Origin: Evansella tamaricis
Lineage (GTDB): Bacteria > Bacillota > Bacilli > Bacillales > Salisediminibacteriaceae
Direction of reading: 5' to 3'
DNA length: 64,000 bases
Assembly (NCBI RefSeq): GCF_019042215.1
Contig: NZ_JAHQCS010000056.1
Coordinates: 1 to 64,000 of the forward strand
Part shown: one piece after another, positions 17,492 to 26,334 of the stretch
Position numbering within the stretch: the first letter of the stretch is position 1
Layout: each line of letters opens with the position of its first letter
Notes under the pieces: generated by a model
Told to the model about the DNA's origin: nothing
Databases searched by the model: none
What the model saw: only the letters and a program-made list of their open reading frames with translations
Translations under genes and position numbers: made by a program

Positions 17492-18249
17492 GTGAGAAAA
17501 CCATAACTCTTGAGATAAAACGGCAAACAGAACAAGGCGGAAAATCTCAATTTGAAACGTTTAAGATTCCTTACCGTGAAAATATGAATGTTATATCAGC
17601 TTTGATGGAGATACGCAGAAACCCAGTGGATGCAAATGGCAATGAAACTACTGCTGTTTCGTGGGAAGCGAGTTGTTTGGAAGAGGTCTGTGGAGCTTGC
17701 TCTATGGTTATTAATGGGAAGCCTCGTCAAGCCTGTTCAGCTCTGATTGATCAATTAGAACAACCTATTCGATTGGAACCTATGAATACTTTCCCAGTTG
17801 TTCGCGACCTAGTTGTTGACAGAAGACGTATGTTCGATTCGTTAAAACGGGTTAAAGCTTGGATTCCGATTGATGGAACATATGATTTAGGACCAGGTCC
17901 CCGTATGCCTGAACCGAAGCGTCAATGGGCTTATGAATTGTCCAAATGTATGACCTGTGGTGTTTGTTTACAAGCATGTCCGAATGTAAACAGTAAGTCT
18001 GAATTCATCGGACCAGCTGCCTTATCTCAAGTTCGCCTTTTTAATGCGCATCCAACAGGGGAAATGCATAAGGCTGAGAGACTAGAAACTATTATGGATG
18101 GAGATGGGGGCTTAACGAATTGTGGTAACTCTCAAAACTGTGTTCAAGCCTGTCCAAAGGGGATTCCACTAACCACCTCCATTGCAGCATTAAATCGAGA
18201 TACAACATTGCAGGCATTTAAGAACTTCTTTGGAAGTGACCAAGTATAA
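17488..18249 (+). CDS. sdhB: Succinate dehydrogenase iron-sulfur subunit
   Basis: A 253-residue protein that carries electrons from FAD to menaquinone. The 2Fe-2S ligands lie in CLEEVCGACSMVINGKPRQAC; the ferredoxin-like C-terminal half has CMTCGVCLQACP and CGNSQNCVQACPKGIP, which bind the 4Fe-4S and 3Fe-4S clusters. Its start overlaps the end of sdhA. A hairpin terminator ends the operon at 18253. Confidence 0.97.
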   Translation: MSEKTITLEIKRQTEQGGKSQFETFKIPYRENMNVISALMEIRRNPVDANGNETTAVSWEASCLEEVCGACSMVINGKPRQACSALIDQLEQPIRLEPMNTFPVVRDLVVDRRRMFDSLKRVKAWIPIDGTYDLGPGPRMPEPKRQWAYELSKCMTCGVCLQACPNVNSKSEFIGPAALSQVRLFNAHPTGEMHKAERLETIMDGDGGLTNCGNSQNCVQACPKGIPLTTSIAALNRDTTLQAFKNFFGSDQV

Positions 18250-18252
18250 TAT

Positions 18253-18295
18253 GGGAATGCTCAAAGGTAGTGATACCTTTGGGCAATCCCTTTCT
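18253..18295 (+). terminator. Terminator after sdhCAB
   Basis: Hairpin GGGA-GC-CAAAGGTA / TACCTTTG-GC-TCCC with a four-base loop, followed by TTTCTT. Confidence 0.75.
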
Positions 18296-18308
18296 TCACA
18301 TCTTAAAA

Positions 18309-18326
18309 CGAATGAATATTCATTCA
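18309..18326. promoter_or_regulatory. FadR operator in front of the thioesterase gene
   Basis: CGAATGAATATTCATTCA agrees with the FadR consensus TGAATGAMTANTCATTCA at 17 of 18 positions, with a perfect right arm. It lies 22 bases before the ATG at 18349 and after the sdh terminator, so it can only act on the thioesterase. Confidence 0.75.
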
Positions 18327-18348
18327 TTTAATTCGGAGGAGGATTTTT

Positions 18349-18822
18349 ATGGCCTTACCTACTTACATAGATGATTTTGAAAGTTGGAAGAAGGAATTCC
18401 GAGTAAGTTACCCAGTTACAGTCAGATTCTCGGAAACAGATGCCTTTGGGCACTTAAATAATACCGTTGCTTTCATTTATTTTGAAAATAGCAGGACCAA
18501 TTTTTTTAAAGAAAGTGGGTTAATGCAAGAATGGGTTTCCGGAAAAGGAGAACATATTCCAGTGACCGCCGATTTACAATGTGATTTTCTAAGACAGATC
18601 TATTTTGATGATAAACTGGATGTTTATATAAAGGTGACCCATATTGGGAGATCGTCTCTTGAATTACACTATATGGTAAATAATGAAAATGGAGAAACTT
18701 GCCTAGTTGGAAGAGGGAGAATCGTTCAAGTAAATCGGATGACAGGGAAATCCTCTCCTTGGAGTGATGAGGCAATAAATAAATTGAAAAAAGGGTTGTT
18801 TATTCAGGAGAAAATGCAGTGA
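18349..18822 (+). CDS. ysmA: Acyl-CoA thioesterase, hotdog fold (YsmA)
   Basis: A 157-residue protein of the 4-hydroxybenzoyl-CoA thioesterase type, which hydrolyses acyl-CoA to free acid and CoA. The family motif VRFSETDAFGHLNNTVAFIYFE contains the catalytic aspartate/histidine-asparagine region, followed by the hotdog-helix strands LDVYIKVTHIGRSSLELHY. The position between sdhB and gerE equals that of ysmA in B. subtilis. A GGAGGAGG ribosome site precedes ATG. The FadR operator directly upstream is strong evidence that its substrate is a fatty acyl-CoA and that it is made when fatty acids are available. Chain length is unknown. Confidence 0.85.
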   Translation: MALPTYIDDFESWKKEFRVSYPVTVRFSETDAFGHLNNTVAFIYFENSRTNFFKESGLMQEWVSGKGEHIPVTADLQCDFLRQIYFDDKLDVYIKVTHIGRSSLELHYMVNNENGETCLVGRGRIVQVNRMTGKSSPWSDEAINKLKKGLFIQEKMQ

Positions 18823-18942
18823 GATAAAAAAATGGTTGAAAGACAAGTGAAATATCTCTTTTATTCAAAGTTTATTTAAGTTTATCTACTATTTTCAACT
18901 AAAAAGACGTAAAAATCCTCTCTTACCATGCCTTTCGATGTC

Positions 18943-18970
18943 ACGGGCTTTCTCATTGCTACATAAGATA
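18943..18970 (+). promoter_or_regulatory. Sigma-K-like promoter of gerE
   Basis: AC at 18943-18944, a 17-base spacer, and CATAAGATA at 18962-18970 fit the sigma-K pattern (AC, 16-17 bases, CATANNNTA). gerE is transcribed by sigma-K in B. subtilis, so this is the expected late mother-cell promoter. Confidence 0.6.
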
Positions 18971-19036
18971 ATGATGACTAAATACATGCTAATGCATTAT
19001 AAGATGAAGCAGCCCATGCAAGAAAGGGTGAATCTA

Positions 19037-19261
19037 TTGAAAGAACACGAGTTCCGTCCTAAGCCGCTTTTAACGAAGCGAGAACGAGAAGTTTTTGAAC
19101 TACTCGTTCAAGACAAAACGACGAAAGAAATCGCAGCACAGCTTTTTATCAGTGAAAAAACGGTTCGTAATCATATTTCGAATACGATGCAAAAGCTGGG
19201 AGTAAAGGGGCGCTCTCAAGCGGTCATCGAATTGGTTCGATTAGGGGAACTGAAAATTTGA
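19037..19261 (+). CDS. gerE: Spore-coat transcription regulator GerE
   Basis: A 74-residue LuxR-type DNA-binding protein that works in the mother cell late in sporulation, switching coat genes on and sigK down. It is essentially just the helix-turn-helix domain: [20 protein letters not shown], then [20 protein letters not shown] and [15 protein letters not shown]. The TTG at 19037 is chosen because the product then equals B. subtilis GerE in length and N-terminus (MKEHEF) and AGAAAGGG lies upstream; longer in-frame starts would add unconserved residues and overlap the sigma-K promoter. Presence of gerE shows that the organism is a spore former. Confidence 0.94.
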   Translation: MKEHEFRPKPLLTKREREVFELLVQDKTTKEIAAQLFISEKTVRNHISNTMQKLGVKGRSQAVIELVRLGELKI

Positions 19262-19265
19262 TGGT

Positions 19266-19294
19266 AATCGGCTCCATTTTTGGAGCCGGTTTTA
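19266..19294 (+). terminator. Terminator after gerE
   Basis: Stem CGGCTCCA / TGGAGCCG with a 4-base loop and a following T run. Confidence 0.85.
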
Positions 19295-19365
19295 CTAACA
19301 AACACTAATGGATAACTTGGGACTCTGTTCTCAGGTTTTTTTTTGGTTTTTTAGTAAACCTTATA

Positions 19366-19395
19366 TTGACTAGATGTGGTAGGAATCGCTATGAT
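19366..19395 (+). promoter_or_regulatory. Candidate promoter of glcT
   Basis: TTGACT and TATGAT separated by 18 bases, ending 32 bases before the preferred GTG start of glcT. Confidence 0.5.
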
Positions 19396-19427
19396 GAAGT
19401 GGAAGATGAATGGGAGAAGGAAATGCC

Positions 19428-20261
19428 GTGAAAGAAACATATACGTTTGTAAAAGCTTTAAATAATAATGTCATCATTGCAGAATCGATTCTAGGACAAG
19501 AAGTTATTTTTATTGGAAAAGGAATTGGATTTGGAAAGAAAAAAGGAGATAAACTAACAGATCTTGCTTATGACAAGGTCTTTTCGCTAGTGAATCATGA
19601 GGAACAGGAGAAATACAAACGGCTCTTGAAGGAAAAGAAAAGCGAACATCTGTTAATTATACATGAAGTTATGGAGAAAATACGGAGTTTAATTGGGATT
19701 GACCTTGATGAACGGATTCACTTTGCCTTAGCTCAACATCTTGTTCTAGCATTAGAACGAACTAAACAAAAAACAGACATACATAATCCCTTTTTATGGG
19801 AGACGAAGTTACTCTATCAAGAATCCTTTCACGTTGCCGAAGAAGTTGTTTCTTTTTTACATCAAAAGACAGGAATTGAACTTCCAACTGCAGAAATCGG
19901 TTTTATAGCATTGCATATTCAAAGCGCTATCCACGGGAATGCTAACCTTCCCCATGATAGAACAGATATCGTTTTAAGGGTAATATCATATGTGGAGGAA
20001 AAGACAGGTAAAGATTTAAATAAAGATAGTATTCCATTCAAACGTTTCGCACAACACATTAAAGAAATGTTTGAACGAAGTATGACAGATGAGTTAGATG
20101 TTGAAGAAAAAGTAATAAAAATATTGAAGGAGGATAATCCTTCATGCTATAATATTGCTCGAAACATAGTAAAGATGATGGAAAAAGCGATTCAGCAAAG
20201 AATCTCAGATGTGGAGATTATATATATTTCAATTCATCTTCAACGTCTTTTAAAAGAATAG
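19428..20261 (+). CDS. glcT: PTS-controlled transcription antiterminator GlcT
   Basis: A 277-residue BglG-family protein. The N-terminal RNA-binding domain reads VKALNNNVIIAESILGQEVI and GKGIGFGKKKGD, close to B. subtilis GlcT; two PTS regulation domains follow, with conserved histidines in HFALAQHLVLAL, IALHIQSAI, RFAQHIKEMF and SIHLQRL. When sugar flows, the dephosphorylated regulator binds an RNA antiterminator and lets transcription pass. The GTG at 19428 follows GGGAGAAGGA by six bases and is preferred to the ATG at 19410. Its RNA target is recognisable at 20271-20300, immediately downstream. Confidence 0.9.
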   Translation: MKETYTFVKALNNNVIIAESILGQEVIFIGKGIGFGKKKGDKLTDLAYDKVFSLVNHEEQEKYKRLLKEKKSEHLLIIHEVMEKIRSLIGIDLDERIHFALAQHLVLALERTKQKTDIHNPFLWETKLLYQESFHVAEEVVSFLHQKTGIELPTAEIGFIALHIQSAIHGNANLPHDRTDIVLRVISYVEEKTGKDLNKDSIPFKRFAQHIKEMFERSMTDELDVEEKVIKILKEDNPSCYNIARNIVKMMEKAIQQRISDVEIIYISIHLQRLLKE

Positions 20262-20270
20262 TACCCCAAT

Positions 20271-20300
20271 TACGTGTAACTGATACGATCAGGCATGAGT
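20271..20300 (+). promoter_or_regulatory. Ribonucleic antiterminator (RAT) bound by GlcT
   Basis: The stretch GTGTAACTGATACGATCAGG followed by CATGAGT closely resembles the ptsG RAT of B. subtilis. It overlaps the left arm of the terminator at 20293, so the two structures exclude each other, which is the classical BglG/GlcT switch. Confidence 0.85.
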
Positions 20301-20375
20301 AAAGAGGTGTATTTGAAGAGAGAGGATTTAAATTCTTTCTGTTATCAAATTCAACCTTTACTCATGCTTTTTTTA
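20293..20375 (+). terminator. Regulated terminator in front of ptsHI
   Basis: Arms GCATGAGTAAAG (20293-20304) and CTTTACTCATGC (20356-20367) are perfectly complementary and followed by seven Ts. Four or more bases of the left arm lie inside the RAT. The first gene after it is ptsH, about 200 bases on. Confidence 0.85.
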
Positions 20376-20466
20376 TTTACCTAACTTGTCTTTTAAGTTT
20401 AAGCGTGAAGGGACAAGAAATTGGGTAATACTAAAAGTGGGAGTATGTCTTTCTTTAAAAGACAAG

Positions 20467-20502
20467 AGTATAAGTTTACTTATTTATGTCTAGCTCCAAC
20501 GC
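20467..20502. repeat. R2 repeat remnant between terminator and ptsH
   Basis: AGTATAAGTTTA and TGTCTAGCTCCAACGC match the two ends of the R2 family. The segment lies where ptsG stands in B. subtilis. Confidence 0.55.
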
Positions 20503-20578
20503 ATTTCTTATTTACCAAAAAGCAGAATAGTTTTTTTCTATCATCAAAAACTAAAAAAAATTGAAGGAGTGTTTTAAA

Positions 20579-20842
20579 ATGGCAGAGAAAACGTACAAAA
20601 TTACAGCAGACACAGGAATTCATGCACGTCCAGCGACACAACTTGTTAATAAAGCAGGACAATATGAATCTGAGATTACTCTTGAACATAGTGGTAAATC
20701 TGTAAATTTAAAATCGATTATGGGTGTAATGTCATTAGGAATTGCACAAGGTTCAGAAGTTACTATTAAAGCAGAAGGTCCGGATGCAGATGTAGCACTA
20801 CAGGGAATTGATGAAGTAATGAAGGCAGGACTAGCTGAATAA
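20579..20842 (+). CDS. ptsH: Phosphocarrier protein HPr
   Basis: An 87-residue PTS protein. His15 in GIHARPA accepts phosphate from enzyme I; Ser46 in [11 protein letters not shown] is the HPr-kinase site through which HPr acts as corepressor of CcpA. The start at 20579 has GAAGGAGT eight bases upstream. It overlaps ptsI by one base (TAATG). The GlcT-type RNA switch lies upstream. HPr-Ser46-P with CcpA would act on the cre sites at 307 and 2509. Confidence 0.97.
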   Translation: MAEKTYKITADTGIHARPATQLVNKAGQYESEITLEHSGKSVNLKSIMGVMSLGIAQGSEVTIKAEGPDADVALQGIDEVMKAGLAE

Positions 20843-22557
20843 TGTCAAAAAAATTAACAGGAATCGGTGCTTCTGCTGGAATTGCGATAGCGAAAGGTTT
20901 TCGCTTAGAAAATCCGGATTTAACAGTAGAGAGAATGGTCATCGATAATGTGGACGCTGAAATAAATAAATTTAATAATGCTTTGGAAACTTCAAAAAAA
21001 GAACTAGAAGTGATTAAAGAGAGAACACTTAAGGAAATTGGTGAGGAGCATGCAGAAATATTTTCTGCTCATCTGCTTGTCTTGAGTGATCCGGAATTAG
21101 TAGATACCATTCGCCAAAAAGTGAATTCTGAAAAGGTGAATGCTGCCTATGCTTTGAGGGAAGTGGCAGATCAATTTATTGCTATCTTTGAGGGTATGGA
21201 AAATGAGTATATGAAAGAGCGTGCTTCTGATATTCGTGATGTCTCACAGAGAGTGTTAGCACACGTTCTAGGTAAATCTGTCGTTTCTTTAACTGAAATT
21301 AATGAAGAGGTTATTATCGTAGGGGAAGACTTAACTCCATCAGATACAGCTCAGTTAAATAAGGACTATGTCAAGGGCTTTGTGACGGACATAGGAGGGA
21401 GAACTTCTCACTCCGCCATTATGGCCAGATCATTGGAGATCCCTGCAGTAGTCGGAACAAAGACGATAACAGAAGAAGCTAAGCAAAATGACCTTATCAT
21501 AGTTGATGGAATAGAAGGCAATGTAATTATTTCTCCAACAGACCAGGAGTTAGAGCAATATCGACGGAAGCAAGTAGAATATGAAGAACAAAAAATGGTT
21601 TGGGCTAAATTGGTTAATGAAAAAACATTAACTAAGGACGGACACCATGTGGAATTAGCTGCCAATATTGGTACTCCAAATGATATTGAAGGGGTACACA
21701 ATAACGGTGCAGAGGGTGTTGGACTTTATCGGACAGAATTCCTTTATATGGGTAGAAATGAACTTCCTACGGAAGAAGAACAATTTGAGGCGTATAAAAA
21801 AGTTGTGGAATCGATGGAAGGAAAGCCAGTTGTTATTAGAACATTAGATATCGGTGGCGATAAAGAACTTCCCTACCTGGACTTACCGAAGGAAATGAAT
21901 CCATTTTTAGGATTCCGTGCCATTCGCCTCTGTTTAGAAAAGCAAGAGATGTTCCGGACACAATTGCGCGCGTTATTACGTGCAAGTGCTTTCGGTAATT
22001 TGAAAATAATGTTCCCGATGATTGCCACATTAGAAGAGTTTCGCCAAGGGAAACAAATTCTTGAAGAAGAACGACAAACTCTTGAAAAAAATGGAGTTAA
22101 GGTAAACCGTGAGATGGAAATTGGAATCATGGTAGAAATACCTTCTACTGCAGTAATGGCACCACAATTTGCAAAAGAAGTTGATTTTTTCAGTATTGGG
22201 ACAAATGATTTGATTCAATACACAATGGCAGCTGATAGAATGAATGAAAAAGTATCTTATTTATATCAGCCATATAACCCTGCGATTCTGAGATTAGTAA
22301 AAATGGTTATTGATGCATCCCATCAAGAAGGTAAATGGACAGGAATGTGTGGAGAAATGGCTGGTGATGAAATAGCCATTCCTTTATTATTGGGGTTAGG
22401 TCTAGATGAATTTAGTATGAGTGCAACTTCAGTCCTTCCTGCAAGAAGTCAGCTCGCATCGATTACAAAACAGGAAGCAGAAATTGTAGCAATGGAATCA
22501 TTAAACAAGAATACAGCTGACGAAGTAAAAGAGTTAGTGCGTAGTAAATTCTTTTAA
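20842..22557 (+). CDS. ptsI: PTS enzyme I (phosphoenolpyruvate-protein phosphotransferase)
   Basis: The 571-residue enzyme transfers phosphate from PEP to HPr, feeding all PTS sugar uptake. The phosphorylated histidine is His190 in [13 protein letters not shown]; the PEP-binding C-terminal barrel has [43 protein letters not shown] and GMCGEMAGD. Full length. It directly follows and overlaps ptsH and is closed by a terminator at 22571. Confidence 0.97.
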   Translation: MSKKLTGIGASAGIAIAKGFRLENPDLTVERMVIDNVDAEINKFNNALETSKKELEVIKERTLKEIGEEHAEIFSAHLLVLSDPELVDTIRQKVNSEKVNAAYALREVADQFIAIFEGMENEYMKERASDIRDVSQRVLAHVLGKSVVSLTEINEEVIIVGEDLTPSDTAQLNKDYVKGFVTDIGGRTSHSAIMARSLEIPAVVGTKTITEEAKQNDLIIVDGIEGNVIISPTDQELEQYRRKQVEYEEQKMVWAKLVNEKTLTKDGHHVELAANIGTPNDIEGVHNNGAEGVGLYRTEFLYMGRNELPTEEEQFEAYKKVVESMEGKPVVIRTLDIGGDKELPYLDLPKEMNPFLGFRAIRLCLEKQEMFRTQLRALLRASAFGNLKIMFPMIATLEEFRQGKQILEEERQTLEKNGVKVNREMEIGIMVEIPSTAVMAPQFAKEVDFFSIGTNDLIQYTMAADRMNEKVSYLYQPYNPAILRLVKMVIDASHQEGKWTGMCGEMAGDEIAIPLLLGLGLDEFSMSATSVLPARSQLASITKQEAEIVAMESLNKNTADEVKELVRSKFF

Positions 22558-22570
22558 GACGTTTATTTAT

Positions 22571-22607
22571 GAAACTCCAGTTTATTTCGACTGGAGTTTT
22601 CTTTTTT
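22571..22607 (+). terminator. Terminator after ptsHI
   Basis: Stem AAACTCCAG / CTGGAGTTT with a 10-base loop, followed by CTTTTTT. Confidence 0.85.
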
Positions 22608-22732
22608 AAGAATTGCGAGACAATGCGCATGCACTTTTCTTAACTTGAATTTTATTGATACTTGAAATTATGGACAAAAACAAGGAAAATAGGATTAACA
22701 AGTGTTTCGATTAACGAAAGGAGGGTAAACTT

Positions 22733-23206
22733 ATGGCTGAGAAAAAAAATGTAGTACAAATTGACCAAGTTGCACAAATAGAAAAATCTTTACGAATGAT
22801 CGCGGACATCGTTAAACAAAAAGGGAGAGAGATATTGAACGAATTTCCCATAACCCCTCCGCAGTTCGTGGCACTTCAATGGTTACATGAATATGGTGAT
22901 ATGACGATTGGTGAATTATCATCGAAAATGTATCTAGCCTGCAGTACGACAACGGATTTAGTGGATCGTATGGAAAAAAATGAGTTGGTGGAAAGAGTTA
23001 AAGATTCAAATGACCGTCGAGTTGTTCGAATTCACCTATTAGATAAAGGGGCAACGATAATTCAAGAAGTGATTCATCAACGTCAAGTTTATTTACAGGG
23101 GATATTGGAGAACTTCTCTAAAGAAAATGTAGATTTCCTTGATAAGAGTTTGAGTTTTTTAAATGATGAAATGAAGCGAGATGCGAAAACCTGGAAATCA
23201 TTCTAA
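22733..23206 (+). CDS. ysmB: MarR-family transcriptional regulator (YsmB-like)
   Basis: A 157-residue winged-helix regulator. The DNA-binding helix region is MTIGELSSKMYLACSTTTDL and the wing is VERVKDSNDRRVVRIHLLDKG. Flanking helices form the usual MarR dimer. It sits directly before racE as ysmB does in B. subtilis, so the two may be cotranscribed (20-base gap). Target genes and ligand are unknown. An AAAGGAGGG ribosome site precedes ATG. Confidence 0.85.
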   Translation: MAEKKNVVQIDQVAQIEKSLRMIADIVKQKGREILNEFPITPPQFVALQWLHEYGDMTIGELSSKMYLACSTTTDLVDRMEKNELVERVKDSNDRRVVRIHLLDKGATIIQEVIHQRQVYLQGILENFSKENVDFLDKSLSFLNDEMKRDAKTWKSF

Positions 23207-23226
23207 AAGGAAAAGGAAGTATTTTT

Positions 23227-24060
23227 GTGGAGAGACCAATAGGGGTAATTGATTCAGGAGTTGGCGGACTTACCGTCGTTTCTGAATTAATTCGACAACT
23301 GCCAAAAGAAGAAATCATCTATATTGGAGACACTGCCCGATGTCCGTACGGACCTCGTCCAGAAATGGAAGTCCGAAAATTCACTTGGGAAATGATTGAT
23401 TATCTTCTATTACATGAAATTAAAATGCTTGTTATTGCATGTAATACTGCAACTGCTGTTGTTCTGGAAGAGGCAAAAGAAAAATTATCGATTCCTGTCA
23501 TTGGGGTTATACATCCAGGTACAATTGCAGCGTTAAAGGCAACGAAGAGTGATCATGTTGGTGTAATTGGGACGGAAGGCACGATAAATAGTGGTGCATA
23601 TTATCGAGAATTAACCATGATTAATACCGATGTGAAAGTGGAAAGTTTAGCGTGTCCTCAGCTTGTTCCCCTAGTGGAGAGGGGAATGTTTTCTGGATCG
23701 GAAGCAGAGGCAATTATAAAACAATCTCTTGAACCAATCTTAAAAACGTCCATAGACAGTTTAATATTAGGATGTACTCATTATCCTCTTCTAGCCCCTG
23801 TAATTCAAAAGATAGCAGGGGAGAGTGTGGAAATAATCTGTTCTGGAGATGAGACCGCGAGGGAAGTCAGTGCTCTCTTGTATCACGCCAACTTACTTTA
23901 TACTGGTGAGCGTCCTGACCCATCACATATTTTTTACTCAACAGGTTCACAGGATATGTTCCAGCAAATTGCAAGAGATTGGTTATCCATTAAGGATATT
24001 GATGTGAAAAGGATTAATCTCCAAGGCCAAAGAATTAGTAAGAAAAAATTTTATAACTAA
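23227..24060 (+). CDS. racE: Glutamate racemase
   Basis: A 277-residue enzyme that makes D-glutamate for peptidoglycan (and for poly-gamma-glutamate where present). The two catalytic cysteines are Cys72 in ACNTATA and Cys183 in LGCTHYPLL; the N-terminal PIGVIDSGVGGLTV and the DTARCPYGPRP motif are typical. It starts with GTG at 23227 behind AAAAGGAAAAGGAAG. The neighbour order ysmB-racE-gerM matches B. subtilis. Confidence 0.96.
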   Translation: MERPIGVIDSGVGGLTVVSELIRQLPKEEIIYIGDTARCPYGPRPEMEVRKFTWEMIDYLLLHEIKMLVIACNTATAVVLEEAKEKLSIPVIGVIHPGTIAALKATKSDHVGVIGTEGTINSGAYYRELTMINTDVKVESLACPQLVPLVERGMFSGSEAEAIIKQSLEPILKTSIDSLILGCTHYPLLAPVIQKIAGESVEIICSGDETAREVSALLYHANLLYTGERPDPSHIFYSTGSQDMFQQIARDWLSIKDIDVKRINLQGQRISKKKFYN

Positions 24061-24066
24061 ACGAAA

Positions 24067-24107
24067 TGCCAGGGTAGTCGCTATCATTCGACACTCTGGC
24101 TTTTTTA
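24067..24107 (+). terminator. Terminator after racE
   Basis: Stem GCCAG-GT-GTCG / CGAC-AC-CTGGC (24068 to 24100) followed by six Ts. Confidence 0.8.
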
Positions 24108-24182
24108 TTACTTAAATCTCTTGGTCTAAATTTATCCAAGGCTCGTATATATGATAGTACAAACTGTCAAGGAGGGAATGAG

Positions 24183-25316
24183 ATGCGTCGCCTAAATTTA
24201 AAATCAGGGTGGTGGCTTGTTGCTGCAGCCATTACACTAACTGCTTGTGGGTCCGATCCGGTGGATGAAGTATTAACCGAGGTGGATCCGCCACAAATAG
24301 ACTATATTGAAGAAGGGGAAGATCTTGAAGTAACTGGTAACGAAAACACTGGAAACGATGGAGTCATCAGCCATACAGAAGATATGGATAATGATGGAGA
24401 AGCTGATGGTGCAATGGAAGAAAAGGGTGGAACGGTTGCGGAATCTGTTATGAGAGAGTTATATTTAATGGATCGAAATGGTCTGGTTGCTCCTCAAAGC
24501 TTGAATATCCCCCGTGGTGAAGATGAATTGGCACTAACAGTAGAATATTTAGTCCAAGGTGGACCAGTAACAGAAATGTTACCTAACGGTTTTCAAGCCG
24601 TGTTACCAGCTGGTACAGAAGTGTTAAATTCCACTGTGTCAGGGGGAATAGCTACCATTGATCTATCTGAGAACTTTGCGGAATATCATCCGAATCAAGA
24701 ATTACAAGTACTTCAAGCATTAACTTGGACATTAACGCAACTCGATGGTGTGGATCGTGTTAAATTAATGATGAATGGTGAGGAATTGGAAATGATGCCA
24801 CAAAACGGCACGCCAATTTCTTCCGGGTATACTCGAGCTCATGGAATAAACTTGGAAATGAATGATATGGCAGATCCGGTTGGAACAAAATCAATTGTAG
24901 TATACTTTTTATCACAAACGGATGAACAGACATATTATGTACCTGTAACACGTAGGGTTTCTGAATCTCAAGATATGTATGAGGCCGTGGTGAGTGAACT
25001 GTTAAAAGGTCCAGATATGATGATGACACAATTATTTTCCGACTTCAGACAAGAAGTTGAGTTAATTGATACTCCTGTGTTATCGGCAAATGGTACGTTA
25101 ACATTGAATTTTAATGAGGCAATTCTAAGTCAGTTAGACGGCACTGCAGTTTCTCAAGATGTATTAAACATGTTAGTACTTTCTTTAACAGAGCAGTCAG
25201 ATGTCCAAAATGTATCGTTACAGGTTGAATCGGAAGGAACAGTACTAGTAAGTACAGGAGAAACAATTACGGAGCCTGTATCTAGACCAAGTATGGTCAA
25301 CACTGGGGAATATTAA
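24183..25316 (+). CDS. gerM: Spore germination/sporulation lipoprotein GerM
   Basis: A 377-residue lipoprotein: signal peptide residues 1-21 end in the lipobox LTAC, so Cys22 is lipidated. After an acidic, asparagine- and glycine-rich linker come two GerMN domains (about residues 95-195 and 230-345), each with a conserved VxYFL/VEYLV strand and a later NFSE/NFNEA strand. In B. subtilis GerM is made under sigma-E, is needed for efficient sporulation and cortex formation, and helps anchor the SpoIIIA-SpoIIQ channel. The AGGAGGGAATGAG ribosome site precedes ATG. I saw no convincing sigma-E promoter upstream. Confidence 0.93.
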   Translation: MRRLNLKSGWWLVAAAITLTACGSDPVDEVLTEVDPPQIDYIEEGEDLEVTGNENTGNDGVISHTEDMDNDGEADGAMEEKGGTVAESVMRELYLMDRNGLVAPQSLNIPRGEDELALTVEYLVQGGPVTEMLPNGFQAVLPAGTEVLNSTVSGGIATIDLSENFAEYHPNQELQVLQALTWTLTQLDGVDRVKLMMNGEELEMMPQNGTPISSGYTRAHGINLEMNDMADPVGTKSIVVYFLSQTDEQTYYVPVTRRVSESQDMYEAVVSELLKGPDMMMTQLFSDFRQEVELIDTPVLSANGTLTLNFNEAILSQLDGTAVSQDVLNMLVLSLTEQSDVQNVSLQVESEGTVLVSTGETITEPVSRPSMVNTGEY

Positions 25317-25356
25317 TTTTCTGTCATTTGAAATTCGTTTTATAAACAATTATTAT

Positions 25357-25388
25357 TAAAGAGGTAGCGAAAAGGCTACCTCTTTTTT
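25357..25388 (+). terminator. Terminator after gerM
   Basis: Stem AAAGAGGTAGC / GCTACCTCTTT with a short loop and T run. Confidence 0.85.
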
Positions 25389-25392
25389 CCTG

Positions 25393-25421
25393 TTGACAAA
25401 GGCGAAAAAGAAGGAATTATA
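25393..25421 (+). promoter_or_regulatory. Candidate promoter of rph-rdgB-ysnB
   Basis: TTGACA and ATTATA separated by 17 bases (TATAAA at 19 bases is an alternative), 110 bases before rph. Confidence 0.4.
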
Positions 25422-25530
25422 AATTCCAAACGTATATAGGCTTGATTAGTTAACTACTAGTTATTTTAACGGAAATGCAATCATTAATTAGCAGTCAATA
25501 ATAGATTTTTTATCCATAAGGAGTGGTAGT

Positions 25531-26331
25531 ATGAGACATGACGGAAGAGCAGTAAATGAAATGAGACCAGTAGAACTTATACCAAACTACATAAAACACC
25601 CTGAAGGTTCTGTATTGATATCTTTTGGTGATACAAAAGTCATCTGTTCCGCAAGTATTGAAGATCGGGTGCCCCCTTTTATGAGAGGGCAGGGAAAAGG
25701 CTGGATTACAGCGGAGTATTCCATGTTGCCAAGGGCAACAGAACAACGGAATATACGGGAATCCTCAAAAGGGAAACTTTCTGGACGGACGATGGAAATA
25801 CAGCGTCTAATTGGGAGAGCACTTCGATCCGTAGTGGATTTAAATACAATTGGTGAACGGACAGTATGGATTGATTGTGATGTCATCCAAGCGGACGGGG
25901 GAACTAGAACGGCATCTGTAACGGGAGCCTTTGTAGCTATGACTATGGCATTTCATAAACTGATGGAACAAAAATCAATTTCAAAGTTTCCGGTTAAGAA
26001 GTATTTAGCAGCGGTTTCAGTTGGCATGGATGAAAAAGTGGGATCCATTCTTGATTTGGACTATGTGGAGGACTCGAAAGCAAATGTAGATATGAATATT
26101 ATTATGACAGGCGATGGAGAATTTGTTGAACTACAAGGAACAGGGGAAGAGGCAACTTTTTCCTTTCAGCAACTCAATGAAATGCTGAAACTAGGTGAGA
26201 AAGGAATCCGGGAATTATTTTTAAAGCAGAAAGAAGTCTTAGGTCTAATTGCAGAAAAATTGGAAACACCTATTGAGAACTTGGTAACTCCTCCAACAAG
26301 TAGTGAGGTATCTGAATCGAAGGAGAAATAG
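25531..26331 (+). CDS. rph: Ribonuclease PH
   Basis: A 266-residue phosphorolytic 3-prime exonuclease that trims tRNA precursors. The start [14 protein letters not shown], the [19 protein letters not shown] segment, [19 protein letters not shown] and the active-site [20 protein letters not shown] are all canonical. The C-terminus has a short family-typical extension. rdgB starts three bases after its stop, so the two are cotranscribed. Confidence 0.96.
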   Translation: MRHDGRAVNEMRPVELIPNYIKHPEGSVLISFGDTKVICSASIEDRVPPFMRGQGKGWITAEYSMLPRATEQRNIRESSKGKLSGRTMEIQRLIGRALRSVVDLNTIGERTVWIDCDVIQADGGTRTASVTGAFVAMTMAFHKLMEQKSISKFPVKKYLAAVSVGMDEKVGSILDLDYVEDSKANVDMNIIMTGDGEFVELQGTGEEATFSFQQLNEMLKLGEKGIRELFLKQKEVLGLIAEKLETPIENLVTPPTSSEVSESKEK

Positions 26332-26334
26332 TAT

